Shown: positions 28,601 through 36,461, numbered from the stretch's first letter. The stretch is 42,722 bases of DNA from Bacteroidetes bacterium UBA3022 (GCA_002346225.1 DDYY01000065.1:1-42722); one strand, 5' to 3'. Program-made: numbers and translations. Notes: generated by a model not told the origin, from the letters alone.

Positions 28601-29307
28601 GCCTTCCCAACCGAAAGAAACAGCTCATATATAAGTAGCAGGGATAACACCAGCAACAAGAGTACAGGCCATATCATGTATTCCGGGAACTGTACACCCA
28701 ACGTTGCGTTGGCATCCGGTACGAGATAAAAAACCGTTTGAAGGTCCTTGTTAATAATTGGAAAAGCACCTTGTTGTTCGTTGGACTGAAGGGTGAAAAA
28801 AGCAGGGATGTGTATCCCATCTGATTGGATATCGTTCAGATAAATATTATTGATTCCAAACTCTGTCTGCAAAGGCAGAAACGCCATGATCCTGATGTCT
28901 TTTCCGTGTAGATGCTGGTACAAGACATAAGAACCATTCTGCTCGGAAATAAACAACGCCTGATCATCTTTCCCCATGTTGGCATTTACAGGAATGATGG
29001 CATTACTTGTCCACATGGCTGCCGAATCACCCTGATAGACCGCCAGTCCGAAGGGCAATGCACAGAGCTGCTGAAATTCATCGAAAGTATAGGCGTCTGT
29101 GATTAGTTTTTCAGTTACCTGTGGTTCGCTGATATAAGCCAGAATCTGCTCCTCCAGCTCCAGATAGGCCGTATTGATTTTCTCCGCCTCAGCATTCAGG
29201 TCATAATAGCCCTTGTTCACGACAACTATCTGACCTACCCAAACCAGTAAGGCCAACCATACCATGGCGAGGAAAAAAGCGCGGAGTGATGGGGTCGATA
29301 GCTTCAA
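25615..29307 (-). CDS. Very large multi-spanning NtrY-like sensor histidine kinase
   Basis: The 1230-residue kinase is far longer than usual. Visible order: membrane segment at about 10-30; periplasmic sensor region to about 205; a block of roughly eight membrane segments (about 210-465); a second periplasmic region to about 700; two more segments flanking a third periplasmic (Cache-like) stretch; a final segment near 920-945; HAMP (RNITGPLTTIAGTFKSI); HisKA with MAKQVAHEIKNPLTP near 1010-1030; and an ATPase domain (NNLVKNAIQAI, DNGKGI, GMGIGLALSKSI). The frame opens at TTG 29307 with a stop two codons upstream; the next Met (29265) would drop the positively charged N-terminus, so I prefer the TTG. 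The signal is unknown. Confidence 0.82.
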   Translation of the reverse strand: MKLSTPSLRAFFLAMVWLALLVWVGQIVVVNKGYYDLNAEAEKINTAYLELEEQILAYISEPQVTEKLITDAYTFDEFQQLCALPFGLAVYQGDSAAMWTSNAIIPVNANMGKDDQALFISEQNGSYVLYQHLHGKDIRIMAFLPLQTEFGINNIYLNDIQSDGIHIPAFFTLQSNEQQGAFPIINKDLQTVFYLVPDANATLGVQFPEYMIWPVLLLLVLSLLLIYELFLSVGKALGHIQRGILLLFMLSAGYAIMHYGARSFLASLAVFDPGVYASGVFASSLGDLFVRCSIILLLVYHIVRKVERSFFDNNRKYLLFALLLAILAALLFVGNSLVQDSAIIFDVNELFSLDRYSLIAFICIAMLCLSAGLVGNRLITTMGSRHLNNALVFSILIILFFFFFKLSTGAYPMRFLYFACGIVLVLFLLNWIQIRPASLIIHLVWLLVFSFITAIVISSAVNNKTEENKQLFAFKKSVEKDALAEFLFQEQQEEILRLINVQLTQSGNNEGVIRQGLINQLRQQLQANYFKKYDAEIYLFKNSEFVVGSGRQEQPTIAGFVDAIEYNGAYTAAPNLYFINDYTGNYYYLADLQLPINEDEISLYILLLPRKFNSESLYPELLVDDELRLPKGFEGFNYAIYYNNNLVERKGEYSYPVMDVFYVPKGKDWVDVEINGYDHFVYVVNDTKKVVVSDSAEDVSRVGAYFSFLFFFYLLFYVVLVAVHLLLTQRELKGLLSLLETSMKNKIQLAIVSLVMSTFLALGAATVVYITRQYNQTNRKQLLEKIEAVQTNIDYLYADNRRGGEQRNLTTSNIRKITSRISELSEVHDMDINLYNRNGILIAASQPDIFDKGLISAKMNPLAYFKMTCDKETWYIHNESIGKLEFLSAYVPVMDDAGEVLFYLNLPYFATEKDLQAEISSFLIALINVYVLLLLIAAIIALIVSRNITGPLTTIAGTFKSIQLGRKNEPIAWPHQDEIGLLVDAYNDMLLQLETSAKLLANTERESAWRDMAKQVAHEIKNPLTPMRLSIQHLQRAISDKRPDIDLLTARVARTMMEQIDNLSFIASEFSNFAVMPKAQNETIEMAALLRNVGELFHEQDGVQITLQLEGQELIIYADRNQVLRVFNNLVKNAIQAIPEEQEGAIIIGARKEGERILCYVQDNGKGIADSFKDQVFVPNFTTKSSGMGIGLALSKSIIESAGGSIWFESQEGEGTTFYVAFPASSEDQP

Positions 29308-29385
29308 ACGGATTCAACTATATTAACAGAATATTAGGAATTCAAAATTAATCTTTATTATTGGCATCAAAATTCAAACCAAGCT

Positions 29386-32292
29386 ATGAAGTCACACCTT
29401 ACAATTATCATGCTTTTATTGCTGTCAGCGGGCTCAGCCATGGCGCAGCGAACGATTTCAGGTACCGTCACTGACAAAGGCAGCGGTGAAGCACTGATTG
29501 GAGCTACCATTTTGGAAGTGAGCGACCAGGTGAATGGTACGGTCACAGATATGAATGGCAATTTCACGCTTACTATTGGAGAAGGTGTTACAGCCATAAT
29601 CGTAAAGTATACTGGCTACACGGCACAGGAAATTGATCTGGGTAGCAGCAACACTGTCAATATTGCGCTGGAAGTCTCTACCCTGGGATTGGATGCAGTG
29701 GTTATCAGTGCTTCGAGAAGACAAGAAAAAATTCTCGATGCGCCGGCCTCCATCAGCCTCATAACAGCCAAGCAGCTGAGCAATACCGTAGCCATCAGCC
29801 CCAGCGATAACCTAAAAGGAATGCCGGGTGTGGATGTGATGAATACCGGCCTCGTGCAGACCAACGTGGTAACACGCGGATTCAATAATATTTTTTCCGG
29901 CGCACTGCTGACAATGGTCGACAACCGCTATGCCGCTGTACCTTCTTTGAGGGTCAACGTCAACATGTTCATCCCTACGGATAATTCAGATTTGGAACGC
30001 ATTGAAGTACTCCGCGGTCCGGCATCTGCATTATACGGTCCCAACTGCGCCAATGGTGTGTTGCATTTGATTACCAAATCACCGCTGGATCAGGAAAAGA
30101 AATACAGCACCACAGTGAGTGTCGGAGCAGGTTTCCGGAGCTTTATCGATGACACTATCGCCATTGCCAACCCACGCGATGTTATAGGAAGTATCGACTC
30201 GAACTACGTGCCTTTATTCGATGATGAAGCCTTTGGCGACAGGGCTATGTATTCCGCATCTGTTAGGCATTCCGGTAAAATAAATGATAAGCTGGGGTAT
30301 AAAATACTGGGTACTTACTTTGCCGGTAATGACTGGTTGTACGACGATCCGTTCGAACCTACTACCATAGTAAAAGGATACCAGACCAATGGAGGAAGGG
30401 TTGCGGTAAGCGATACAGCCCAAATGAATACGCGTAATAACGATATTTCTAAAATGGGTATCGATATCAGACTGGACTATCGTCCCAACAGCGGTTCTGA
30501 ACTGATCATTGCCGGTGGTATTACCGAAAATGATGGTATTGAGATGACCGGTATTGGTGCAGGTCAGGCAATTGACTGGCGCTATTATTATGGTCAGGTT
30601 CGCTACCGAAACAACCGTTTCTTCGCACAGGCATTCCTGAATGGCAGCGATGCCGGTGAAACCTACCTCTTCAGGACAGGTGATCTTATCCGGGATAAAT
30701 CCAAACAATTTGCCGCTCAGGTGCAGTACTACTCCGATCTTTTCGACGGAAGTAACAGGAATATCAATCTGGTATATGGTATTGACTTTATCCAAACCAT
30801 GCCGCAAACGGAGGAGACCATTAACGGACAATATGAAGATGAAGATAACATCACAGAAGTAGGCGCTTACATTCAGGGAACCTATGAACTCAGCAGCAAA
30901 CTGGAGCTCATCGCTGCCCTGAGAGGCGATTACCACAACTTCGTAGAAGATCCGTTTATCTCACCAAGAGCTGCTGTTGTTTACAAACCCAACTCCAGGC
31001 ACACGTTGCGCGCCACCTATAACAGGGCCTTTAGTGCTCCGAGCAGTAATAACCTGAACCTGGATATTCTTCAATTGGCCGATTTGGGTGATCTGGGTGC
31101 TTTCGGACAGAGCCTGTTTGGTCTGAATTACATTCCGGGTATAGGCGTTAGGGCGACAGGAAACCGGGGTGGCTTTACCTACTCCTATGATGATAACGGA
31201 CTGCCTCAGTTCATCTCTCCTTATGACAATTCCGGAACCTATTATTCCCTGTCCGGAAATAATGACTTGAATAATATCACATGGGATATGTCAACTGCAC
31301 TGCTCTTCCAGGGCTTTTCTGAAGCAACAGGATTGCCTGTGGCACAAGTGGAAATCCTATTCGGACCACTACTGCCTGATGATATCAATGGTGTAGGCAA
31401 CGTGTTGCGATTGCTGAACCTCACCACTTCTGAGTTCGACCTTGTAGACCCCAATAACATCAATGACTTTGGAGGCATCCTGAACTCAGCAACCAATACA
31501 TTTGAAGTAGGCTGGAAAGGCGGTATGTTAAGTGATAAACTGTTTGTAACGCTGGATGTATATCAAACCACAATTACAGATTTTGTGGGTCCACTTACCA
31601 ATATCACACCGAATGTATTCCTGGATCCCACAGCGCTAAGTGGTACTATTTTCTCTGATATGCAGGCTGCATGGGAAGACCCAAGCAACTCCCTTGCAGT
31701 CAACCTCCTTACAGGTGCACTGGATGCCAACGGCGATGGTAATGCTTTCCCTGAATGGATAGAAACCGTTATTGGCGCAGCTGCCGGTATACCGATGGGA
31801 ACTGTTGTACCCACTGAGCTGGGAACATCTTCCATTTATGTAACCTATGTGAACCTGGGCGATGTTACTATCTATGGATCTGATTTTGGTGCCACCTACT
31901 ATGTAAACGATGATTTCCGGGTAACATTCGGTTACTCCTGGGTGGACAAAGACAGCATTGCACTGGAAGGCGCTCAGTTGGGATATGTAGCATTGAATGC
32001 ACCGCGCAACAAAGTGGGTGTGAAGCTGAGCTACGATATCAATAAAATCGATTTGAACGTAGGAGCCACTTTCCGCTGGCAGCAGGCATTCCCTGCCAAT
32101 TCAGGAGCCTTTGTCGGTACTGTTGAATCTATCAATGATCTCGACCTTACCTTCAATTACACGCCCCGCTATCTGGACCAGACCATGTTCTCCTTCCTGG
32201 TATCCAACGTTTATAACAGAGAACAACAATACTTTGTGGGAGCACCGGTTATGGGTAGAACCATGCTCTTCAAGGCAACTAAAACATTCTAA
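29386..32292 (+). CDS. TonB-dependent receptor with carboxypeptidase-regulatory-like N-terminus
   Basis: The 968-residue receptor has a signal peptide ending at AMAQ (residue 21). A carboxypeptidase-regulatory-like domain (about 24-95; TISGTVTDKGSGEALIGATI) is followed by a plug domain (about 105-225) that includes QEKILDAPASISLITAKQL and VLRGPASALYGPNCANGVLHLIT. A long barrel ends in LFKATKTF. It should take up a bulky nutrient across the outer membrane using TonB energy; the ligand is unknown. Residues 780-791 (DANGDGNAFPEW) form a calcium-loop-like motif in a likely surface loop. It diverges from the giant kinase gene across 78 nt and ends at a strong terminator. Confidence 0.92.
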   Translation: MKSHLTIIMLLLLSAGSAMAQRTISGTVTDKGSGEALIGATILEVSDQVNGTVTDMNGNFTLTIGEGVTAIIVKYTGYTAQEIDLGSSNTVNIALEVSTLGLDAVVISASRRQEKILDAPASISLITAKQLSNTVAISPSDNLKGMPGVDVMNTGLVQTNVVTRGFNNIFSGALLTMVDNRYAAVPSLRVNVNMFIPTDNSDLERIEVLRGPASALYGPNCANGVLHLITKSPLDQEKKYSTTVSVGAGFRSFIDDTIAIANPRDVIGSIDSNYVPLFDDEAFGDRAMYSASVRHSGKINDKLGYKILGTYFAGNDWLYDDPFEPTTIVKGYQTNGGRVAVSDTAQMNTRNNDISKMGIDIRLDYRPNSGSELIIAGGITENDGIEMTGIGAGQAIDWRYYYGQVRYRNNRFFAQAFLNGSDAGETYLFRTGDLIRDKSKQFAAQVQYYSDLFDGSNRNINLVYGIDFIQTMPQTEETINGQYEDEDNITEVGAYIQGTYELSSKLELIAALRGDYHNFVEDPFISPRAAVVYKPNSRHTLRATYNRAFSAPSSNNLNLDILQLADLGDLGAFGQSLFGLNYIPGIGVRATGNRGGFTYSYDDNGLPQFISPYDNSGTYYSLSGNNDLNNITWDMSTALLFQGFSEATGLPVAQVEILFGPLLPDDINGVGNVLRLLNLTTSEFDLVDPNNINDFGGILNSATNTFEVGWKGGMLSDKLFVTLDVYQTTITDFVGPLTNITPNVFLDPTALSGTIFSDMQAAWEDPSNSLAVNLLTGALDANGDGNAFPEWIETVIGAAAGIPMGTVVPTELGTSSIYVTYVNLGDVTIYGSDFGATYYVNDDFRVTFGYSWVDKDSIALEGAQLGYVALNAPRNKVGVKLSYDINKIDLNVGATFRWQQAFPANSGAFVGTVESINDLDLTFNYTPRYLDQTMFSFLVSNVYNREQQYFVGAPVMGRTMLFKATKTF

Positions 32293-32310
32293 ATACCCTA
32301 TCTAAAAGAT

Positions 32311-32341
32311 AAAAGCCGGTCATTCGTGACCGGCTTTTTTT
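32311..32341 (+). terminator. Strong intrinsic terminator after the TonB-dependent receptor
   Basis: A perfect 12-bp stem (32311-32322 with 32327-32338) is capped by a stable TTCG tetraloop. The closing run of T extends to 32341, and the upstream arm begins AAAA. It lies 18 nt after the stop. Confidence 0.92.
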
Positions 32342-32436
32342 ATGTACTTGCAGGAATAATACGCGAGTAAAAAATCGCTTTGCTTCCATTCATAGCGAGC
32401 AAATCCAATAACTCCGATACAATCTATTGCATATTA

Positions 32437-33216
32437 TTACTCACGCCGCTTAGCTTCATCCCACAATGCATCCATTTCCTCCAGACTCATATCGTGCAAC
32501 GACTTCCCTGACGCGGCTGCATTTTCTTCTATGAAGCTGAAACGCCTGATAAATTTTTTATTGGTCCGCTCCAGCGCCATTTCCGGATCGACATGTATGT
32601 ACCTCGACAGATTGACAAGTGCAAAAAGCAGGTCTCCGAACTCATCTTCAATTTTGGTAGGGGAATCAGCCAACTGCAGTTGCTCCTTAAGTTCGCCCAG
32701 TTCTTCTTCTACCTTAGCCCATACCTGTTCGGTGGTATCCCACTGAAAGTTGACCTGACCGGCCTTATCCTGAATGCGATATGCTTTGATAAGTGCCGGC
32801 AGTGATGCGGGAACACCCTGCAATACAGAGTGCTTACCCTCTTTTAGTTTCAGCTGCTCCCAATTGCGCTTCACTTCCTCCTCATCTGTCACCTGAACAT
32901 CCCCGTAAATATGGGGATGGCGGTGAATCAATTTCCGACACTGAGCGTCAAGGACATCTGCTACATCAAAAGCCTGCTTTTCTTCGCCTATTTTGCTGTA
33001 AAAAATCATGTGCAGCATCAAATCCCCCAACTCCTCCTTTACGCCATTTAAGTCCTGCTCGGCAATAGCATCAGCCAGTTCATAAGTTTCCTCTATGGTG
33101 AGATTCCGCAATGTTTCCATTGTCTGCTTCCGGTCCCAGGGACATTGCTCCCGCAATTCGTCCATAATATCCAGCAGACGACCAAACGCCTCCATTTTTT
33201 CTTGTCGGCTATTCAT
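32437..33216 (-). CDS. mazG: Nucleoside triphosphate pyrophosphohydrolase MazG
   Basis: The 259-residue protein has the two tandem MazG domains of the long bacterial form. The first has EETYELADAI and EELGDLMLH, with WDRKQT ahead of it. The second has EEELGELKEQL and EDEFGDLLFALVN. The Glu/Asp residues of these ExxE...ExxD motifs bind magnesium. It hydrolyses NTPs and dNTPs to monophosphates and pyrophosphate, cleaning the nucleotide pool. It opens divergently to the small Cys-rich membrane protein gene across 65 nt containing a 15-bp palindrome. Confidence 0.95.
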   Translation of the reverse strand: MNSRQEKMEAFGRLLDIMDELREQCPWDRKQTMETLRNLTIEETYELADAIAEQDLNGVKEELGDLMLHMIFYSKIGEEKQAFDVADVLDAQCRKLIHRHPHIYGDVQVTDEEEVKRNWEQLKLKEGKHSVLQGVPASLPALIKAYRIQDKAGQVNFQWDTTEQVWAKVEEELGELKEQLQLADSPTKIEDEFGDLLFALVNLSRYIHVDPEMALERTNKKFIRRFSFIEENAAASGKSLHDMSLEEMDALWDEAKRRE

Positions 33217-33230
33217 TGAACTTTAAATTT

Positions 33231-33245
33231 TTCAAACTGTTTGAA
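33231..33245. repeat. 15-bp perfect palindrome in the mazG / Cys-rich gene divergent region
   Basis: TTCAAAC-T-GTTTGAA is a perfect 7-1-7 inverted repeat. Its right arm supplies the TTTG -33 box of the rightward promoter, so a bound protein would block that promoter. Confidence 0.65.
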
Positions 33246-33267
33246 TAATATAATTGACGTAAATTTG
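33240..33267 (+). promoter_or_regulatory. Promoter of the small Cys-rich membrane protein gene
   Basis: TTTG (33240-33243), a 16-nt spacer and TAAATTTG (33260-33267) match the Bacteroidota -33/-7 pattern. The start codon lies 14 nt after the -7 box, giving a very short leader. Confidence 0.68.
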
Positions 33268-33281
33268 TAAAAATATTTTCG

Positions 33282-33476
33282 ATGGACACGATGATATATG
33301 CCATTCTCCTGATCGGTGCTGCTTTCACGCTTTTCGCAGTCCGTATCATCTTTGTAAAAGACGGTGAATTCAAAGGCACCTGTGCTACCAATAATCCGAT
33401 GCTGAAAAACGAAATCGGAGAATGCACCATGTGTGGTAAAAAAGCCGGAGAACCATGTGGCGACAACGCCGCCTGA
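33282..33476 (+). CDS. Small Cys-rich membrane protein, NqrM-like candidate
   Basis: The 64-residue protein has one N-terminal membrane segment (about 4-24), then a short soluble tail with four cysteines: C34 in FKGTC, C48 and C51 in CTMC, and C59 in GEPC. I know this family in Bacteroidota as an unnamed 'membrane or secreted protein'. Its layout (one helix, then K-G-S/T-C, then three clustered Cys) parallels NqrM, which helps insert the iron centre into Na+-NQR. It converges on apbE, the NQR flavin transferase, with 5 nt between stops, and the nqr operon lies just beyond. The functional link is inferred from layout and neighbours. It has a clear promoter of its own. Confidence 0.7.
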   Translation: MDTMIYAILLIGAAFTLFAVRIIFVKDGEFKGTCATNNPMLKNEIGECTMCGKKAGEPCGDNAA

Positions 33477-33481
33477 TCTTA

Positions 33482-34504
33482 TTATTCTTTTCCTGCTTCG
33501 TTTAAATAAGGTTTCAATCCTTCAGAATACCAGCTCTTCAGCTGGTTGTTCTCATCGGCATACAAGAGGTAAGCCTCCAATCCTTCTGTTGCATTTACGA
33601 GCTCTTTAGCTTTTTCCAGTCCTAGAGCGAGACAAGCAGTAGCATAGGCATCTGCATAAATACCAAGGTCCGTTACAGTCGTGGTGCTTAGCAAGCTGTT
33701 CACAGCAGGAACTCCGTTGACAGCATCAATGGTATGCCCCAGTTTCCTTCCATCTACCACAATATATTTATTGTAGTTCCCACTGGTTGCCAGTGAACGA
33801 TTGGCAAGCCGAATGGTGGAAGCAAGCTCATCCGATAACTCCTCCGGTATTCGAATACCAACTGACCAGGGCTTACCACTGCCATTAGCCCCTCTTGCCC
33901 TGATTTCTCCTCCTATTTCAACAATATAATTTTCCACCCCCTGTGCTTCCAGATAGTTTCCCAGGATATCGCAGGCAAAACCAGGTGCTATAGCATTGAC
34001 ATCCAGTCTGGACTGGGGTACTGACTTAAGAAGAAATTGCTGTTGCAGCGTGATGTTTTCATACCGCGAAATTTTCAGCAGTGAATCCAGCTCGGCAGAA
34101 TCAGGTAATATTTGAAGGGACTGTGCTTTATCGTAAAAACCCCAGAAACTGATTAGCGGACCAAGGGCAGGATTAAACGCTCCTGAAGATGCCTGGTATA
34201 CGGAATCCGTGGCCTGCATCAATTCCCTGAACCATTGCAGGCTCTCACCAATAAGGGCAATGCCGGTGTCACTCTGATTAAAGTAGCTGATAACAGAGCT
34301 GGAATCATAGGTACTGAAAACTTCGTTGAACACAAGCAATAAACTGTCTATTTGGGGTCCGAAGTTGCGCGCTTCCCGGTCTAGGTAAGTAATATTATAA
34401 GAGCTTCCCATGGTGGGACCACTCAACCGCACTTCGGCCGTCTGGTTGGAAGTGCAGGATACCAGAACTCCCAAAACTATGGCAAACAATAAACCGTTTT
34501 TCAT
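33482..34504 (-). CDS. apbE: FAD:protein FMN transferase ApbE, lipoprotein
   Basis: The 340-residue lipoprotein has lipobox Cys17 (VLVSC), as expected for a periplasmic, membrane-tethered ApbE. Family motifs are GPTMGSSYNITY, DVNAIAPGFACD, YIVEIGGEIRARG, HTIDAVNGVP and the Mg-binding end DLGIYADAYATA. It moves FMN from FAD onto Thr of SGAT motifs. The two substrates encoded here are NqrB (T228) and NqrC (T207). The frame opens at a TTG (34519) that lies inside the T-run of a terminator, so the ATG at 34504 is the start. It lies 63 nt after nqrF. Confidence 0.94.
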   Translation of the reverse strand: MKNGLLFAIVLGVLVSCTSNQTAEVRLSGPTMGSSYNITYLDREARNFGPQIDSLLLVFNEVFSTYDSSSVISYFNQSDTGIALIGESLQWFRELMQATDSVYQASSGAFNPALGPLISFWGFYDKAQSLQILPDSAELDSLLKISRYENITLQQQFLLKSVPQSRLDVNAIAPGFACDILGNYLEAQGVENYIVEIGGEIRARGANGSGKPWSVGIRIPEELSDELASTIRLANRSLATSGNYNKYIVVDGRKLGHTIDAVNGVPAVNSLLSTTTVTDLGIYADAYATACLALGLEKAKELVNATEGLEAYLLYADENNQLKSWYSEGLKPYLNEAGKE

Positions 34505-34517
34505 GCTATTACCTTTC

Positions 34518-34547
34518 AAAAAAAACCCTCCGGTGCATCCGGAGGGT
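34518..34547 (-). terminator. Intrinsic terminator between nqrF and apbE
   Basis: On the minus strand a 9-bp GC-rich stem (34539-34547 with 34525-34533) with a 5-nt loop is followed by eight T (34518-34525, the last base-pairing in the stem). It sits 20 nt past the nqrF stop and 13 nt before the apbE ATG. Confidence 0.9.
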
Positions 34548-34567
34548 GATAATTCAATTATTTCCTG

Positions 34568-35836
34568 TCAGCTTCCAAAGTCATCGAAAGCAATATTTTC
34601 ATTCGGTACACCCAGGTTATCTAGCATCTTCATGACTGCTGCCAGCATCTGAGGAGGACCACACAAATAGTATTCTATTTCTTCCGGCTCAGGGTGGCTC
34701 TTAAGATAGTTGTCCAATACTACCTGATGGATAAATCCGGTAGGTCCATCCCAGTTGTCTTCAGGCTGAGGATCAGATAAGGCAATATGATAACTGAAAT
34801 TAGGAAAGTCCTTTTCAATTTTTCTGAAGTCCTCTGTATAGAATAATTCTCTGGATGAACGACCACCGTACCAGTAAGATACCTTCCTGTTGGTTTTCAT
34901 CGTATGGAAGAGATGAAATACATGCGAACGCAATGGTGCCATACCCGCACCACCACCGATGTACACCATTTCCTTTTCGGTAGGTTTAATGAAGAACTCA
35001 CCATAAGGACCTGAAATGGTTACCTTATCGCCTGGTTTTCGGGAGAATACATAAGAGGAACAAATTCCGGGATTAACATCCATGAACTGATTCTTAACCC
35101 TGTCCCATGGCGGTGAGGCAATACGAATATTCAGCATGACGATATTCCCTTCTGCAGGGTGGTTGGCCATCGAATATGCACGGAATATGGGCTCATCATT
35201 CTTCATCTTCAGGCTCCACATATTGTACTGATCCCACTCAGGCTTGAATTGCTCTTCCACATCAATATCCTTGAAGTCCACTTCAATAGCCGGTACATCA
35301 ATCTGAATATAACCACCACTTTCAAAATGCAGCGTTTCACCGGGAGGCAATTTGACTACAAACTCCTTAATATAAGTGGCCACGTTATGGTTGGAAACCA
35401 CTTCGCATTCCCATTTTTTAATGCCGAAAATTTCTTCAGGCACTTTAATTTGCATGTCGTTGCGCACTTTCACCTGACAAGCCAGTCGCCAGTTTTCCTG
35501 CACTTGCTTGCGGGTAAAATATCCTTCTTCTGTTGGAAGGATATCACCACCGCCCTCTACAATCTGACATTTACACATGGCGCAGGTTCCACCACCACCG
35601 CATGCGGAAGGAAGGTAGATGTTTTGCTGGCTCAAGGTTGTCAGCAGTGTGCCACCCGGTTTGATAACCACGGGATTCTGCTCATCACCGTTGATAACGA
35701 TTTTCACATCACCGGCAGGAGTGAGTTTATTCTTCACGAACAGCAGCGATACTGTCAACAAAAGAATAACACCAGCGAAGACGCCAATGCTGTAGATAAT
35801 TACATTCGTATCGAGCAATAGAATCATATTGTTCAT
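34568..35836 (-). CDS. nqrF: Na+-translocating NADH:quinone reductase subunit F
   Basis: The 422-residue protein has an N-terminal membrane anchor (about 12-34) and a ferredoxin domain with 2Fe-2S ligands C79, C85, C88 and C120 (ACGGGGTCAMC, then RLACQV). An FAD domain (FRAYSMANHP, ISGPYGEFF) and an NADH-binding domain (GGGAGMAPLRSH, YYLCGPPQML) follow, ending FDDFGS as in other NqrF. It accepts electrons from NADH and passes them into the complex. It is last in the nqrABCDEF order, 11 nt after nqrE, and ends at an intrinsic terminator. ATG 35836 is used; ATG 35827 is also possible. Confidence 0.97.
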   Translation of the reverse strand: MNNMILLLDTNVIIYSIGVFAGVILLLTVSLLFVKNKLTPAGDVKIVINGDEQNPVVIKPGGTLLTTLSQQNIYLPSACGGGGTCAMCKCQIVEGGGDILPTEEGYFTRKQVQENWRLACQVKVRNDMQIKVPEEIFGIKKWECEVVSNHNVATYIKEFVVKLPPGETLHFESGGYIQIDVPAIEVDFKDIDVEEQFKPEWDQYNMWSLKMKNDEPIFRAYSMANHPAEGNIVMLNIRIASPPWDRVKNQFMDVNPGICSSYVFSRKPGDKVTISGPYGEFFIKPTEKEMVYIGGGAGMAPLRSHVFHLFHTMKTNRKVSYWYGGRSSRELFYTEDFRKIEKDFPNFSYHIALSDPQPEDNWDGPTGFIHQVVLDNYLKSHPEPEEIEYYLCGPPQMLAAVMKMLDNLGVPNENIAFDDFGS

Positions 35837-35847
35837 ATTGGGGAAGA

Positions 35848-36438
35848 TTACAATTTAATACCAATGAAACTCATAAAAGCCAGTCCCATCAAGCCGGTAA
35901 TGATAAAGGCGATACCTAACCCGCGCAGTGGAGCAGGGATGTCAGCATACCTCAACTTTTCACGGATGGCCGCAATGGCAACAATGGCAAGGAAAAACCC
36001 GAAACCCGATCCTAAACCAAAAACAGAAGCTTCACCTAATTCGTATTCACGGGAATCCATGAACAGGCTACCTCCGAGAATGGCACAGTTCACTGTAATA
36101 AGCGGTAGGAAAATACCCAGGGCACTGTAGAGGGATGGAGAGAATTTCTCTACTACCATTTCCACCAGCTGCACCATTGCCGCAATTACCGATATATAAA
36201 TAATGAGTTTCAGAAATGTTAAATCAGTTTGAAAGATTCCATTGGCGCTCAGCAACTTATTACTGATGATCCAGTTGATAGGCACAGTTATACCCAGCAC
36301 GAATACAACAGCAGCGCCAAGGCCTACAGCAGTTTTTACTTTCTTGGAAATAGCCAGAAAAGAGCACATTCCCAGGAAGAAACTAAGCACCATATTCTCT
36401 ATGAAAGATGCTTTGATAAATATGTTTACGTATTCCAT
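35848..36438 (-). CDS. nqrE: Na+-translocating NADH:quinone reductase subunit E
   Basis: This 196-residue, six-helix membrane protein starts YVNIFIKASFIENMVLSFFLG. It keeps the two conserved half-membrane cysteines, C25 in GMCSFLA and C118 in ITVNCAILGG. With the matching pair of NqrD these hold the intramembrane iron-sulfur centre. RnfA proteins are related, but the neighbours are all Nqr. nqrF follows after 11 nt and nqrD precedes by 23 nt. Confidence 0.97.
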   Translation of the reverse strand: MEYVNIFIKASFIENMVLSFFLGMCSFLAISKKVKTAVGLGAAVVFVLGITVPINWIISNKLLSANGIFQTDLTFLKLIIYISVIAAMVQLVEMVVEKFSPSLYSALGIFLPLITVNCAILGGSLFMDSREYELGEASVFGLGSGFGFFLAIVAIAAIREKLRYADIPAPLRGLGIAFIITGLMGLAFMSFIGIKL

Positions 36439-36461
36439 TGTAGTTCTTTTGCAGTGGTTTG

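Noticed and set aside
30214..30936. A 240-codon leftward open frame inside the TonB-dependent receptor
   Set aside because: It lies wholly antisense to a well-supported barrel and has no recognisable motif.
35159..35821. A 220-codon rightward open frame opposite nqrF
   Set aside because: nqrF is certain on the other strand; the antisense frame is a compositional shadow.
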